Notes: generated by a model not told the origin, from the sequence alone. 64,000 bases of DNA from DATDGX01 sp036521875 (GCA_036521875.1 DATDGX010000141.1:62001-126000), one strand, 5' to 3'. Positions 7,739 through 16,700 are shown, numbered from the stretch's first letter. Numbers and translations: made by a program.

Positions 7739-8506
7739 ATGAGCGACCTGCCTGAACACGTTCGGCGCAATCGCGCGCACTGGGATCAACTCGCCGCGGA
7801 ATACGTGGCCGGCGGCGAACGCGCGTGGACTCTCGCAACACCGACCTGGGGAATCTGGGGCGTCCCTGAATCGGAGGTCGGTATGTTTCCTCACGACCTG
7901 GCCGGTAAGGACGTCATCGAGCTCGGATGTGGAACCGCATACGTATCGGCGTGGCTGGCGCGGCGCGGAGCGCGCGTGGTGGGGATCGACAACTCCGAAC
8001 GGCAACTTGCCACTGCGCGCCGCCTCCAGCGTGAACACGGCCTCGACTTCCCGCTCATTCATGGCAATGCGGAGTCGGTTCCCTACCCGGACGGAAGTTT
8101 CGACTTCGCGATCTCGGAATATGGCGCGTGTTTATGGGCCGATCCGGGGCGCTGGGTGCCCGAGGCGTCGCGTCTGCTCCGCCCGGGCGGCCGGCTGGCA
8201 TTCCTCACCAACGCGTTCCTGATGGCGATTTGCGCGCCGCCCGAGGATGATCGCGCCGCGACCGATCGATTGCTGCGTCCGGCGTTCGGCATGTATCGGA
8301 TGGAGTGGCCGACCGACAATAGCGTGGAGTTCCACCTCTCGCACGGCGATTGGATTCGGCTTCTGCGGCGATCGCAATTCGAGATCGACGATTTGATCGA
8401 GGTTCGTCCCGGCCCGAACGCGAGGACGCGCTACCCTTTCGTTACTCTCGAGTGGGCGAGCCAGTGGCCCTCGGAGGAAGTGTGGAAGGCGCACAAACCC
8501 GGGTGA
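7739..8506 (+). CDS. class I SAM-dependent methyltransferase
   Basis: 255 residues. SAM motif I is VIELGCGTAYVSAWLARRGA, followed by GIDNSERQL (strand-2 acidic residue), then SFDFAISEYGACLW and LLRPGGRLAFL, in the UbiE/Methyltransf_11 pattern. The N-terminal VRRNRAHWDQLAAEYVA is typical of this subgroup. The substrate is unknown. It does not resemble the methyltransferase at 3557 closely enough to be a recent duplicate. Confidence 0.85.
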   Translation: MSDLPEHVRRNRAHWDQLAAEYVAGGERAWTLATPTWGIWGVPESEVGMFPHDLAGKDVIELGCGTAYVSAWLARRGARVVGIDNSERQLATARRLQREHGLDFPLIHGNAESVPYPDGSFDFAISEYGACLWADPGRWVPEASRLLRPGGRLAFLTNAFLMAICAPPEDDRAATDRLLRPAFGMYRMEWPTDNSVEFHLSHGDWIRLLRRSQFEIDDLIEVRPGPNARTRYPFVTLEWASQWPSEEVWKAHKPG

Positions 8507-8604
8507 GGGCCGGCGCTGTAGCCGAGGCTCAACCGCTTCGCCACTCGCACAGTCTATCTACAACTAAACGCGTACTTATTATGTGACCGCTGAACCAACG
8601 GGAA

Positions 8605-9093
8605 ATGAAGGACATGGGGGAGATGGGATCGGACATGGGAATTTTCGGGAAGGAACCGTCGCCAGGCAGAGAAGAAGCGCGGCTGTTGGAGGAACTCGCG
8701 GAAATTGTCGGCCGCAACCAGGGGCTGGTCGAGCGCCTGAAACGGCACGCCGGGATCGTCATGAAGGGCAACATCAAATCGGGCGTCGAGAGATTGGCCG
8801 AAAAGGAAGCGGCGCATCTCAAGGCGCTGAACGCGATTCTCAGCGACCGCAACGTGTGGTCCCGGCTCCCAGAGCCGCCGGCCCGCGAGGGCGCGAATAA
8901 CTGGGAGCGGCTGAGCCTCGACCTCGAAGTGCTGGGGGCGCTGGTTACCGCGCTGACTCGCGTCTCGGTGGAGTGGGAGGCGGTCGACCAGAACGTTGCC
9001 GCGAAGCTCGCGGCGATCGCGTCGGAGGACGGCGAGTTGGAGAACGATCTCCGCAAGCTCGCGATCAAGTGCGACCCCCAGGCGCTCGACTGA
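8605..9093 (+). CDS. hypothetical helical protein
   Basis: 162 residues with no recognised family. The composition is strongly helical, with Glu/Lys/Leu-rich segments (ARLLEELAEIVGR; LAEKEAAHLKALNAILSDR; ENDLRKLAIKC) that could form coiled coils or a four-helix bundle. No signal peptide or membrane segment. Several in-frame ATGs (8605, 8614, 8623, 8635) make the start ambiguous. It ends 5 bp before a GC-rich hairpin shared with the convergent VOC gene. Confidence 0.6.
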   Translation: MKDMGEMGSDMGIFGKEPSPGREEARLLEELAEIVGRNQGLVERLKRHAGIVMKGNIKSGVERLAEKEAAHLKALNAILSDRNVWSRLPEPPAREGANNWERLSLDLEVLGALVTALTRVSVEWEAVDQNVAAKLAAIASEDGELENDLRKLAIKCDPQALD

Positions 9094-9097
9094 GCAG

Positions 9098-9115
9098 GCA
9101 GGGGCTGACCCCTGC
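9098..9115. terminator. GC-rich hairpin between convergent genes
   Basis: GCAGGGG-CTGA-CCCCTGC, a perfect 7-bp stem with a 4-nt loop, directly between the stops of the hypothetical gene and the VOC gene. There is no T-run, so it is not a standard intrinsic terminator, but its position suits a bidirectional 3'-end structure. An almost identical hairpin sits at 48240-48257, also touching a gene's stop codon. Confidence 0.45.
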
Positions 9116-9486
9116 TACTGGGTGAGCGACAGAAGATTGCCGTCGGGGTCTTTGAACCAACATACTCCGGCGTTGCTGCCGGGCGGCGTCCAGATTCCCG
9201 ATTCGTCCTGCGTCATTCCCGGGAAACGCTCGAACTTGACGCCGCGTTTCGACAGCTTGTCGACAGTCGCTTTGATGTCGGCGACCTTCCAGCCCAGCGT
9301 GGTGAATGGCAGCGGCATGAATTCCTTCACCTTCTGGATGTGGAGCGTCGTGCCTCCCGCCGAGAAAACGATCGCGAACCATGCGTCTTCGATCAGCTTG
9401 AGGCCCAGCACTTCGGAGTAAAACGCTTTCGCCTTTTCGGGTTGAGTGGTTGCAACGAATGCCATGAGTTGATTGTCGCCCAACAT
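9115..9486 (-). CDS. VOC family protein (glyoxalase/dioxygenase superfamily)
   Basis: 123 residues with paired beta-alpha-beta-beta-beta modules. The first module opens with FVATTQPEKAKAFYSEVLGL, and the end, GVCWFKDPDGNLLSL, is the conserved second-module ending with a metal-ligand position. The reaction cannot be assigned; relatives include glyoxalase I, extradiol dioxygenases and antibiotic-binding proteins. It is the last of three consecutive VOC genes on this strand. Confidence 0.85.
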   Translation of the reverse strand: MLGDNQLMAFVATTQPEKAKAFYSEVLGLKLIEDAWFAIVFSAGGTTLHIQKVKEFMPLPFTTLGWKVADIKATVDKLSKRGVKFERFPGMTQDESGIWTPPGSNAGVCWFKDPDGNLLSLTQ

Positions 9487-9571
9487 TGTTCAAATCCCTC
9501 CGGCCGATTCGGAATGCGGTCGATTCGGATTGCCGCGGCTAGCCGGCGGTTCTTTTCTGAACGACACTGGT

Positions 9572-9964
9572 TTACTCTGGTCGCCCCTTCGCTTCGTCGA
9601 AATAGCGCATCGCGCACGCCACGTTCCCTTCCGTGTCTCTGAATTGGATCAACTCGCCAACACCGGGAATCACCATCTTGGGTACGGTTACCTGGCCGCC
9701 TTCCTCACCGATGAGTTTGGCGATCGCGTCCACATCATCAACGGCGACGGTGCACTCGAAGCCGACGCAATGCTCTCCGTCCTTAGGGCGCTCGTGCACC
9801 GCGCCGTGAATTCCCGGGTCGCTCTCGTCGCCGGTCGCGATCATGAAGAAATCTGGCGGGCCCCACGGAGAGAAGCGCCATCCGAATACTCGTTCGTAGA
9901 ATTTCCGCGCGCGGCCCACGTTATCCGCGTGGACGTCGAAGTGCGCGATGTTCTTAGCGACCAT
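9572..9964 (-). CDS. VOC family protein
   Basis: 130 residues. It begins NIAHFDVHADNVGRARKFYE, with RVFGW and a proline-rich turn, then ECTVAVDDVDAIAKLIGEEG and LIQFRDTEGNVACAM, which matches the subgroup annotated as glyoxalase/bleomycin-resistance VOC proteins. The substrate is unknown. Gaps to the flanking VOC genes are 85 bp and 31 bp, so the three may be one transcript. Confidence 0.85.
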   Translation of the reverse strand: MVAKNIAHFDVHADNVGRARKFYERVFGWRFSPWGPPDFFMIATGDESDPGIHGAVHERPKDGEHCVGFECTVAVDDVDAIAKLIGEEGGQVTVPKMVIPGVGELIQFRDTEGNVACAMRYFDEAKGRPE

Positions 9965-9995
9965 CGGAGAACCTCCTCGTTGAAATTGGGCAACC

Positions 9996-10394
9996 TTAGC
10001 CGGCGTTGGCGTTGATCTCGTAGTGCCGGGCCTCGATCAGGTGCTGGTTGGGGTCGAAAAAATAAAGCGCCTTTCCCATTCCCCGCGCCGCACTCTCGTC
10101 GCCAGGGCCGCGCATGTTGCCCACCGTGTCGAAGTGATCGCCGTATGCGATGCCAGCGTCCTTAATCCGGCGAAACACTTCATCGAATTCCTTGCGCGAC
10201 ATCGCAAAGGCAAGGTGCTCTCCGCCCTGGGTGCCCCACGGCGCGAGTTGAATCGTGAAATCGGGCGTCACGCGGATGACCGAAAACGGATCGCGTTCGC
10301 CCTCATGCTTGAGGCCGAGGACGCCGACGTAGAAGTCGATGCTTTTCGCGCGATCGTTCACCTGCAGGATGATGTGGTCTAGTTGGATCGCCAT
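9996..10394 (-). CDS. VOC family protein
   Basis: 132 residues, first of the three VOC genes in transcription order. IQLDHIILQVNDRAKSIDFY and GVLGL open the fold; ALYFFDPNQHLIEARHYE carries the C-terminal Glu metal ligand. Divergent from the AraC-type regulator at 10509 with a 114-bp gap, which makes regulation of the VOC set by that regulator plausible. Confidence 0.85.
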   Translation of the reverse strand: MAIQLDHIILQVNDRAKSIDFYVGVLGLKHEGERDPFSVIRVTPDFTIQLAPWGTQGGEHLAFAMSRKEFDEVFRRIKDAGIAYGDHFDTVGNMRGPGDESAARGMGKALYFFDPNQHLIEARHYEINANAG

Positions 10395-10508
10395 CGCCGT
10401 TCTCCTTCTGGTGGCCGGTGCCAGTGCCGAAGCCTACACTCACTTTCGTCCAGACGCCCGATTCATAGCATTTGGGCTGGCGGCGGTCTTGCGCTAGATT
10501 GTCAATCG

Positions 10509-11282
10509 ATGCCGAAAAAGCGCCACTGGTTTTTTGACGCGAGTAAGTACCAGGTCCGCACGGGGATCGTGCCTGAATACGCCGACGGCCACGTGATCCG
10601 AACGCATTCGCATCCGTGGCATCAGCTCGTCTACGCGTCGCGCGGCGTGATGACGGTGCGGACGCCCAACGGCGCGTGGGTGGTGCCGACCAATCGGGGA
10701 GTGTGGGTGCCGGCGCGCATCCGCCACTCGATACAAATGTCCGGGCCGGTGTCGCTGCGAACGCTCTACGTGGTGCCTCGGCTCAGCGCGTCACTGCCGG
10801 ACCGATGCCGCGTGGTGGGGATCTCGCCACTGATACGCGAGCTGATTCTGCGCATCGTCGAGCTGCGGGACGTGAACATTCGGATTCCGGCTCACGCGCA
10901 CCTGGTTTCCGTTCTGCTGGACCATCTGCAGGTAATGGAATCCGACGCGGTCCATCTGCCGCTGCCGCGCGACGCCCGCGCCAAGCGAATCGCGGCGCTG
11001 CTTCAGGAAGAGCCATCTGATGAGCGATCACTTATCGAGTTGTCAAAGGTTGCCGGCGCCAGCAAGCGCACGATCGAGCGGCTCTTCAAGCTGGAAACCG
11101 GCCTCGGGTTCGGCAAATGGCGCCAGCAGCTCCGGCTCGGCCACGCGCTACGGCTACTCGCCGCCGGCGAAGCGGTTACCAGCGTGGCGATGGAAGTCGG
11201 TTACGACAGCGCGAGCGCATTCATCTCCGCGTTCCGCGTCACCTTCGGCCAGACGCCCGGCCGGTATTTCCGCTCCGCGTAG
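10509..11282 (+). CDS. AraC-family transcriptional regulator
   Basis: 257 residues. The N-terminal cupin-like sensor contains HSHPWHQLVYASRGVMTV and GVWVPARIRHSI, as in regulators of the AraC/cupin-6 type. The C-terminal two-HTH DNA-binding domain includes VAGASKRTIERLFKLETGL and VAMEVGYDSASAFISAFRV, ending FGQTPGRYFR. The ATG at 10509 was chosen because the sensor begins there. The gene is divergent from the three VOC genes. Confidence 0.9.
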   Translation: MPKKRHWFFDASKYQVRTGIVPEYADGHVIRTHSHPWHQLVYASRGVMTVRTPNGAWVVPTNRGVWVPARIRHSIQMSGPVSLRTLYVVPRLSASLPDRCRVVGISPLIRELILRIVELRDVNIRIPAHAHLVSVLLDHLQVMESDAVHLPLPRDARAKRIAALLQEEPSDERSLIELSKVAGASKRTIERLFKLETGLGFGKWRQQLRLGHALRLLAAGEAVTSVAMEVGYDSASAFISAFRVTFGQTPGRYFRSA

Positions 11283-11315
11283 GATCGGGGCGCGTCGGAA
11301 TTAAATCCGGATACT

Positions 11316-11371
11316 GAACCTCACGAGGTTTCAGGCTTCCCTTTCTGCTCAGATGCGCACTTCGCGCTCTC
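11316..11371. repeat. dispersed palindromic repeat, copy 1
   Basis: The sequence from gaacctcacgaggtttcagg through cttccctttc and on to gcgcacttcgcgctct recurs at 48103-48158 with only a few mismatches. Its core AACCTC-ac-GAGGTT is palindromic. It sits in the short gap between the convergent araC and mannose-1-phosphate guanylyltransferase genes. The length and placement suit a REP-like intergenic element. Confidence 0.7.
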
Positions 11372-11381
11372 AGAACCTGGA

Positions 11382-12461
11382 TTATAGATATTTGTGCAGT
11401 CGGCGGCGGCGCAGCTCATCGGTGACGCGGCGAACGTCCTGGGAGCGCGAGCGATGCGCGATCAGGAGCGCGTCGCCGGTGTCGACCGCAACGATGTCCT
11501 TTACCCCGAACAAGACCATCAAGCGCGAATCCGAATGGGCCAGGTAGCGCTCCGACTGAAGCGCGATCACGTTGCCGCGCGCCACGTTGCCGAGCTTGTC
11601 GCCAGTGGCCTCCCAGAGCCCCTCCCATGAACCCACGTCGTGCCATCGGAAGCGCGCGCGCACGCCGAGCACATCGGCGCTTTTCTCGATAACGACCTTG
11701 TCGAAGGAGTCAAAGTTGAGCCGGCGGTAGGCGCGCGCGAGTCTGGATGGCGGCATCGCGGCGATCCGTTGCGCCGCGTCGGCGAGGCGCGGGCTATGCG
11801 CGCGCAGCGAGGCGTCAAGCGTCCGATTCGACATCACGAACATCCCGGCGTTCCACAAAACTTTTCCCGAGCGGACCATTGTTCGCGCGAGCGCCAGCGC
11901 GGGCTTCTCGACGAAGCTTGCAACCTTGAAGCCCACGCCGACCGCGGCGCCGATTTCCTGGTATCCCAAGCCGGGCTCGGCGCGGCTCGGCGTGATTCCA
12001 ATTACCACGATCGAATCGTGGCGGTGCGCGAGCCCGATCGCATCCTTGAGCGTGCGCCGAAACCCGGCGGCCGGCGCAATAAGATGGTCCGCCGGCATCA
12101 CGGCGACGATCCCGTCGCCGGCGCGCCGGCGAATCACCGCGCTGCCATATGCGATCGCGACCGCGGTGCCGCGCGCGTCGGGCTCGACGATCAGGTTGCG
12201 CGCCGGGATGAGGCCGCGGACTTCGGCGCGGAACGCGGCGGCGTGCGCGGCGGCGACCAGGACAAAGACACGCTCGCGCGGAATGAGCGGACGCAGGCGG
12301 CTGATGGTCGCGGCGAGCAGGCTCTCTTTGCCGTCGACGGAGAACAGCGGCTTGGGACGCAACTCGCGGCTGGCCGGCCAGAAACGGGAGCCGCGTCCAC
12401 CGGCAATAATCAGTGCCGATGCCGATGGGGATGCGCGCCCGGCTCCTGAAGCCCGCGCCAT
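11382..12461 (-). CDS. manC: mannose-1-phosphate guanylyltransferase
   Basis: 359 residues. Makes GDP-mannose from mannose-1-phosphate and GTP. The nucleotidyltransferase signature is SALIIAGGRGSRFWPASR followed by RPKPL; VMPADHLI, SFVEKP and LWNAGMFV are also typical. It is the short type, lacking the C-terminal isomerase domain of bifunctional enzymes. Start: an ATG at 12461, 2 bp after the phosphomannomutase stop; a GTG two codons earlier overlaps that stop and is an alternative. Translational coupling fits the pathway order phosphomannomutase then guanylyltransferase. Confidence 0.88.
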   Translation of the reverse strand: MARASGAGRASPSASALIIAGGRGSRFWPASRELRPKPLFSVDGKESLLAATISRLRPLIPRERVFVLVAAAHAAAFRAEVRGLIPARNLIVEPDARGTAVAIAYGSAVIRRRAGDGIVAVMPADHLIAPAAGFRRTLKDAIGLAHRHDSIVVIGITPSRAEPGLGYQEIGAAVGVGFKVASFVEKPALALARTMVRSGKVLWNAGMFVMSNRTLDASLRAHSPRLADAAQRIAAMPPSRLARAYRRLNFDSFDKVVIEKSADVLGVRARFRWHDVGSWEGLWEATGDKLGNVARGNVIALQSERYLAHSDSRLMVLFGVKDIVAVDTGDALLIAHRSRSQDVRRVTDELRRRRLHKYL

Positions 12462-12463
12462 GG

Positions 12464-13819
12464 TCACATCGCGCCGAATTCTTTGAGCTTGCCCTCGAAC
12501 AGCGCGCGGATTTCCTCGAGCCGTTCGGGCGCCGTCGCTTCGAACCTGAGCACCAGCGCGGGCTGTGTGTTGGAGGCGCGCACGAGGCCCCACCCGTCGG
12601 GAAAATTCACCCGCACGCCGTCGATGTCGATGACGTCGTAACGCTTGCGAAAATATTCCGCGGCGCGGCGCACCACTTCGAACTTCCGCTCGTCAGGACA
12701 ATCGAGGCGAATCTCGGGCGTGAAAAAACTCTTCGGCAGGTCGGCGAGGATCCGCGCCAGGCCGCGGCCCTCGTTGCTGATGATTTCCAGCAGCCGGAAC
12801 GACGCGTAGATCGCGTCGTCGAAGCCGTAGTAGCGGTCGGCGAAAAACATGTGCCCGCTCATCTCACCCGCGAGCGCGGCGTGCTCTTCCTTGAGCTTGC
12901 TCTTGACCAGCGAATGACCGGTCTTCCACATGATCGGGCGGCCGCCGTGGCGCGCGATGTCGTCGTACATCCGCTGCGAGCACTTGACGTCGCCGATGAT
13001 CGCGGCGCCGGGACGTTCCTTCAGGATCGCGCGCGAGAACGCGACCATCAGCTCGTCGCCCCATACGATGCGGCCGTTCTCGTCGATCGTGCCGATGCGA
13101 TCCGCGTCGCCGTCGTAGGCGATCCCGACGTCGGCGTGGTTGTGCTTCACCGCCGCGATCAGGTCGCGCATATTTTCCTCGACGGTAGGATCGGGATGAT
13201 GATTGGGGAAGCGCCCGTCCATGTCGATGTAGAGCTCGAAAGTTTCCACGCCGAGTTTTTTCATCAGCGGCGCCGCGACTACCCCGCCGCATCCATTGCC
13301 GCCGTCGACTGCGACCTTGAGACCCTGCTTGAGCTTGAAGCGCGACACGATGAATTCGTTGTAGTCAGGAATCACCGCGCGCGCGGTGAGCTTGCCGATG
13401 CCGGCGCCGGTCACGAAATCGCGCCGCTCGATAATTTCGCGCACCCGCTGAATCTCGGCGCCGAAAATCGTGGCCGGCCCGACGCCGAGCTTGAAGCCGT
13501 TGTACTCCGCGGCGTTGTGGCTGCCGGTGATCATCACGCCGCCGTCCATGTTCCAGTTGAGCACCGAAAAATACAGCAGCGGCGTCGGCACCACGCCGAC
13601 GTCGACCACGTTGATCCCGCTCGGCAGCAGGCCTTCGATGAGAAGATCGCGCAGGGCGTCGGAGGTGAGGCGGCAATCGCGTCCGAGCGTAATGGTCTTC
13701 TTGCCGGCGCGATGAAGGATGGTTGCGTAGGCGCGACCGAGGTCGGTCACGAACTGGTCGTCGAAATCGTCCTCGACCACGCCGCGGATGTCGTACTCAC
13801 GGAAGACTTGCGGATTCAT
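12464..13819 (-). CDS. manB: phosphomannomutase/phosphoglucomutase
   Basis: 451 residues of the alpha-D-phosphohexomutase family, converting mannose-6-phosphate to mannose-1-phosphate (or the glucose equivalents). It has the phosphoserine loop MITGSHNAAEYNGFKL, where TGSHNPxxxNG is more usual so the residues after the Asn differ, the metal-binding loop IAYDGDADRIG, the sugar-binding GEMSGHMFF and the phosphate-binding RASNTQPALVLRFE. The N-terminal REYDIRGVVEDD is typical of AlgC-like enzymes. Translationally linked to the guanylyltransferase downstream. Confidence 0.9.
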   Translation of the reverse strand: MNPQVFREYDIRGVVEDDFDDQFVTDLGRAYATILHRAGKKTITLGRDCRLTSDALRDLLIEGLLPSGINVVDVGVVPTPLLYFSVLNWNMDGGVMITGSHNAAEYNGFKLGVGPATIFGAEIQRVREIIERRDFVTGAGIGKLTARAVIPDYNEFIVSRFKLKQGLKVAVDGGNGCGGVVAAPLMKKLGVETFELYIDMDGRFPNHHPDPTVEENMRDLIAAVKHNHADVGIAYDGDADRIGTIDENGRIVWGDELMVAFSRAILKERPGAAIIGDVKCSQRMYDDIARHGGRPIMWKTGHSLVKSKLKEEHAALAGEMSGHMFFADRYYGFDDAIYASFRLLEIISNEGRGLARILADLPKSFFTPEIRLDCPDERKFEVVRRAAEYFRKRYDVIDIDGVRVNFPDGWGLVRASNTQPALVLRFEATAPERLEEIRALFEGKLKEFGAM

Positions 13820-13945
13820 TTACGGTTGCTTGCTGGAATCGACGGTTCGAATGCGTGCGCCTCGATGGCTCCGCAGCGCTGCTTCAGACTATCATTTCCA
13901 GTCTGTGCGACAGGATGCGCTGGCGCAAGCGCGGGTGCGATACGG

Positions 13946-14683
13946 ATGGCAGCCGAAAACGAACAGCAGGTGGCGCTGGTAACCGGCGCAGGACGCGGGA
14001 TTGGACGCGCCGTGGCGATCGCGCTCGCGCGCCAGGGCTTTTCGATTTGCATCGCGGCGCGCACTCGCGACGAGCTCGAGGAGACGCGGCGCGCGACCGG
14101 ACTGGGGCCGTCGCGCGCGTTGATCGTGCTGGTCGATCTCGCCGCCGAGGAAGGCCCCGAGGCGCTGAGCACGACCGCGCTCGAGCATTTCGGGCGCCTC
14201 GACGTGCTGGTGAACAACGCTGGATGGGCGCCGGCGCGAACGCCGCTTACGAAGATGAGCGCCGCCGACAACGATCGGATACTCGCGGTTAATCTGCGCG
14301 CGCCGATCGCGCTTACGCGGATGGCGGCGGCCGCGATGAGCAAACACGGCGGCGGCACGATCGTCAACGTCGCCTCGGCCGCGGCGCGCAATACGCCAGC
14401 GGGCGAGGCGGTCTATGCGGCGGCCAAGGCCGGGCTCGTGGCGTTCACGCGCGCGGCGTTCGCGGAGCTGGCTCCGAGCGGCATCAAGGTCTCAGTGATC
14501 GTGCCGGGCCTGGTCGACACCAGCCTGATCCCGAACAACAAGCGGCTCGATCGGAGCGCGATGCTTTCGCCCGAAGAGGTCGCGGCGGCGGTGATGCAAA
14601 TCGTGAATTCGCCGGCACGCGTGTGCCCGGTCGAAGTGACGCTGGAGCCGCAGCGCGATCCGATGAGGGCGGCGAAGCATTAA
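13946..14683 (+). CDS. short-chain dehydrogenase/reductase (SDR)
   Basis: 245 residues, classical SDR. The cofactor motif is ALVTGAGRGIGRAVAIALA, followed by DVLVNNAGWAP, the catalytic Ser in IVNVASAAA and the YAAAKAGLVAFTRA segment (YxxxK). VIVPGLVDTSLI follows. The substrate is unknown; the class reduces or oxidises carbonyl and hydroxyl groups with NAD(P). The start at 13946 was chosen because the family begins there; a much longer open frame upstream is the antisense of phosphomannomutase. Confidence 0.88.
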   Translation: MAAENEQQVALVTGAGRGIGRAVAIALARQGFSICIAARTRDELEETRRATGLGPSRALIVLVDLAAEEGPEALSTTALEHFGRLDVLVNNAGWAPARTPLTKMSAADNDRILAVNLRAPIALTRMAAAAMSKHGGGTIVNVASAAARNTPAGEAVYAAAKAGLVAFTRAAFAELAPSGIKVSVIVPGLVDTSLIPNNKRLDRSAMLSPEEVAAAVMQIVNSPARVCPVEVTLEPQRDPMRAAKH

Positions 14684-14696
14684 GGCGCGGCGCATC

Positions 14697-15572
14697 GTGA
14701 TGTCATTCACACTTAAATTCGTCGTCGTTCTGATAGCGGGACTAGTCGCTGCGGTGATCGTCGCGCCGCTCACCGCTATGGCGGTTGCGGCGGCCGGATT
14801 CCACTTTCCATTTCCGCGCATCTTCGATCGGGTGGTGATGGTCGCCTCGTTCGGCGCGATGATCGTCGGGGCGCGGAGCCTGAAACTCGGCCAGCTACTT
14901 GGCGCGGGATTCGCCAGGCCGTCGGTGAATGCGATTCGTGCGCTGCGCGGATTTGCGGTGGCCTCCGCCGCGCTCGCGATTTTGTTCGCGGCCGGGGCGG
15001 CGCTCGGCGGCGAAGCGGCGCCGTCGCTCGCGACAATCGCCGCCAAGCTGCCGGGATATATCGTGTCGGCGATTTTTATCGTGATCATCGAGGAAGGATT
15101 TTTTCGCGCGTTCTTACTCGGCGGAATGAGCGGCGACTTTGGCGCGACCGGCGCGCTGCTGGTGAGCTCGGCTGTCTACGCGTTCGCCCACCTAGTGCGA
15201 GCACCGGCGCATTTTTACGTGACCGGCTTTGACGCGACCGCGGGCTTGCGGACGCTCGGCGCGAGCATGGCGCAGCTCGCCGATCCGGCAACCGCTATCC
15301 CATCGATGCTCGGGTTGTTTCTGCTCGGCCTGGTGCTGGGCGGGGCGTTTCTTTTGACGCGCACGGTGTACTTCTCGATGGGGTTGCACGCGGGACTGGT
15401 AATCGGGCAGAAGTTGTGGCCGAAAATTTTCGCGGCGCGCGCGGCTCTGCCCCATTGGCTCAGCGGCTATGGCAATCTGCCGCTAATCAGCGGCGCCGCC
15501 GCGTGGGCGCTTACCATCGCGATCCTGGTGATGATTCGGCCGTTGTCAGGAAGCCGGCGTTCCGCCGTCTGA
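14697..15572 (+). CDS. CPBP-family intramembrane metalloprotease
   Basis: 291 residues with about eight hydrophobic segments. The CPBP/Abi motifs are present: VIIEEGFFRAFLLGG (EExxxR), SSAVYAFAHLVRAP and MGLHAGLVIG (conserved His). Family members are membrane proteases related to CAAX prenyl endopeptidases; roles include envelope processing and bacteriocin immunity. It starts 13 bp after the SDR gene on the same strand and overlaps the convergent acyltransferase gene by 27 bp. Confidence 0.85.
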   Translation: MMSFTLKFVVVLIAGLVAAVIVAPLTAMAVAAAGFHFPFPRIFDRVVMVASFGAMIVGARSLKLGQLLGAGFARPSVNAIRALRGFAVASAALAILFAAGAALGGEAAPSLATIAAKLPGYIVSAIFIVIIEEGFFRAFLLGGMSGDFGATGALLVSSAVYAFAHLVRAPAHFYVTGFDATAGLRTLGASMAQLADPATAIPSMLGLFLLGLVLGGAFLLTRTVYFSMGLHAGLVIGQKLWPKIFAARAALPHWLSGYGNLPLISGAAAWALTIAILVMIRPLSGSRRSAV

Positions 15573-16700
15573 GCCGAGCTCCGCGTCGTCGTCTGCGCGG
15601 TCTGAACTGCGGCGGCCGCGATGCGTCTCCCAATCGTACACGGGCGGCAGACCGCGCGGGCGAGTGCGGTAGCGCCGATGCGTCCACAGGAACTGCTCCG
15701 GATGCCGGCGCACCATCGCCTCGACCGCGCTCACGAAGCGCCGCGTGTTCTCGAGCAGATCGGCGTCGGGGTCCGCGCTGCGTTGAATCGGAACCTCGTC
15801 CTGAAGCTCGATGATATGCGAGCGGCCGCCGGGCTGCCGAACGATGAACACCGGCATCACGGGAGCACCGGAAATCGCAACCATCCGCGCGACGCCGCTG
15901 GCGGTTGCCGCCGGCTCGCCGAAGAACGGCACGAAGACGGCCTCTCTGCGCTTGGCGTTCTGGTCGAATGGAATTCCGACCAGGTCGCCCTGGCGGAGCG
16001 CTCTCAGCACCGCGCGCGCCGCCGAATGCTTGCGGATCACGTCGACGCCGGCGCGTTCGCGCACGAACGTCATCAGCGCGTCGCCGGCGAGAAAGCGTTG
16101 CGTGTGATGAACCAGGCTTATCTGATGGCCTAAAAGCGCGTGACTCCCGAGCAGCAGCTCGAAATTGCCGAAGTGCGCGGTCAGGATGACTATTCCTTTG
16201 GGAGCGCAGCGCGCCTGCAGATCCAGCAGGTACCAGAAACGGTCGTAGGCGACGCGGCGCCTCAGCCTGCGATAGAAGAATCCTCCGAGGCGGATATATT
16301 CCGCGACGCTGCGGCCGAGATTGAGATAGGACCCGCGGAGAATCTTCTCGCGCTCGGCTTCGCTCTTTTCCGGAAACGCGATCGCGAGATTCTTCATTCC
16401 GATTCGCACGTGGCGCCGATCGAGCCGATAGCCGAGCCATCCGGCTCCGATGCCGATTGCATACAGCATGAAATCCGGAAGCAGGCTCAGCGCGTGGAGC
16501 ACGCCGGTCATCAGCCAGAACAGCACGCGGCTCTTCCAGTCCATCGCGACGCCGGCGCGCTGGTGCTCGCGAGGCGCCCGCGGGGCCGCCGCGGACGCGG
16601 CGCCATTGGGTTTGACCGATGACTCGACGAATTGGGCGGCAGTGGCGGTGCGGGAATCGCCGGCAGGCTGCGGGTTGGCGGAGGGCTCAGCTTCAGGCAT
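15546..16700 (-). CDS. lysophospholipid/lipid A acyltransferase (LpxL/HtrB-like)
   Basis: 384 residues. A hydrophobic anchor (VLFWLMTGVLHALSLLPDFM, about residues 58-77) precedes the acyltransferase domain with VILTAHFGNFELLLG (the HxxxxE-type catalytic motif), GDLVGIPFDQNAKRR, VFVPFFGEPAATA and FLWTHRRYRTRP. Such enzymes add secondary acyl chains to lipid A. The first 50 residues are Ala/Pro-rich without homology, so MDWKSRVLFW is an alternative start. It begins 3 bp after the glgC stop, so the two are co-transcribed. Confidence 0.85.
   Translation of the reverse strand: MPEAEPSANPQPAGDSRTATAAQFVESSVKPNGAASAAAPRAPREHQRAGVAMDWKSRVLFWLMTGVLHALSLLPDFMLYAIGIGAGWLGYRLDRRHVRIGMKNLAIAFPEKSEAEREKILRGSYLNLGRSVAEYIRLGGFFYRRLRRRVAYDRFWYLLDLQARCAPKGIVILTAHFGNFELLLGSHALLGHQISLVHHTQRFLAGDALMTFVRERAGVDVIRKHSAARAVLRALRQGDLVGIPFDQNAKRREAVFVPFFGEPAATASGVARMVAISGAPVMPVFIVRQPGGRSHIIELQDEVPIQRSADPDADLLENTRRFVSAVEAMVRRHPEQFLWTHRRYRTRPRGLPPVYDWETHRGRRSSDRADDDAELGSDGGTPAS

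Noticed and set aside
12413..13940. Long plus-strand open frame upstream of the SDR gene
   Set aside because: It is antisense to phosphomannomutase and to the guanylyltransferase start, and its sequence is His/Arg/Asp-rich without domains; a consequence of high-GC codon bias. Only the part from 13946 is coding.
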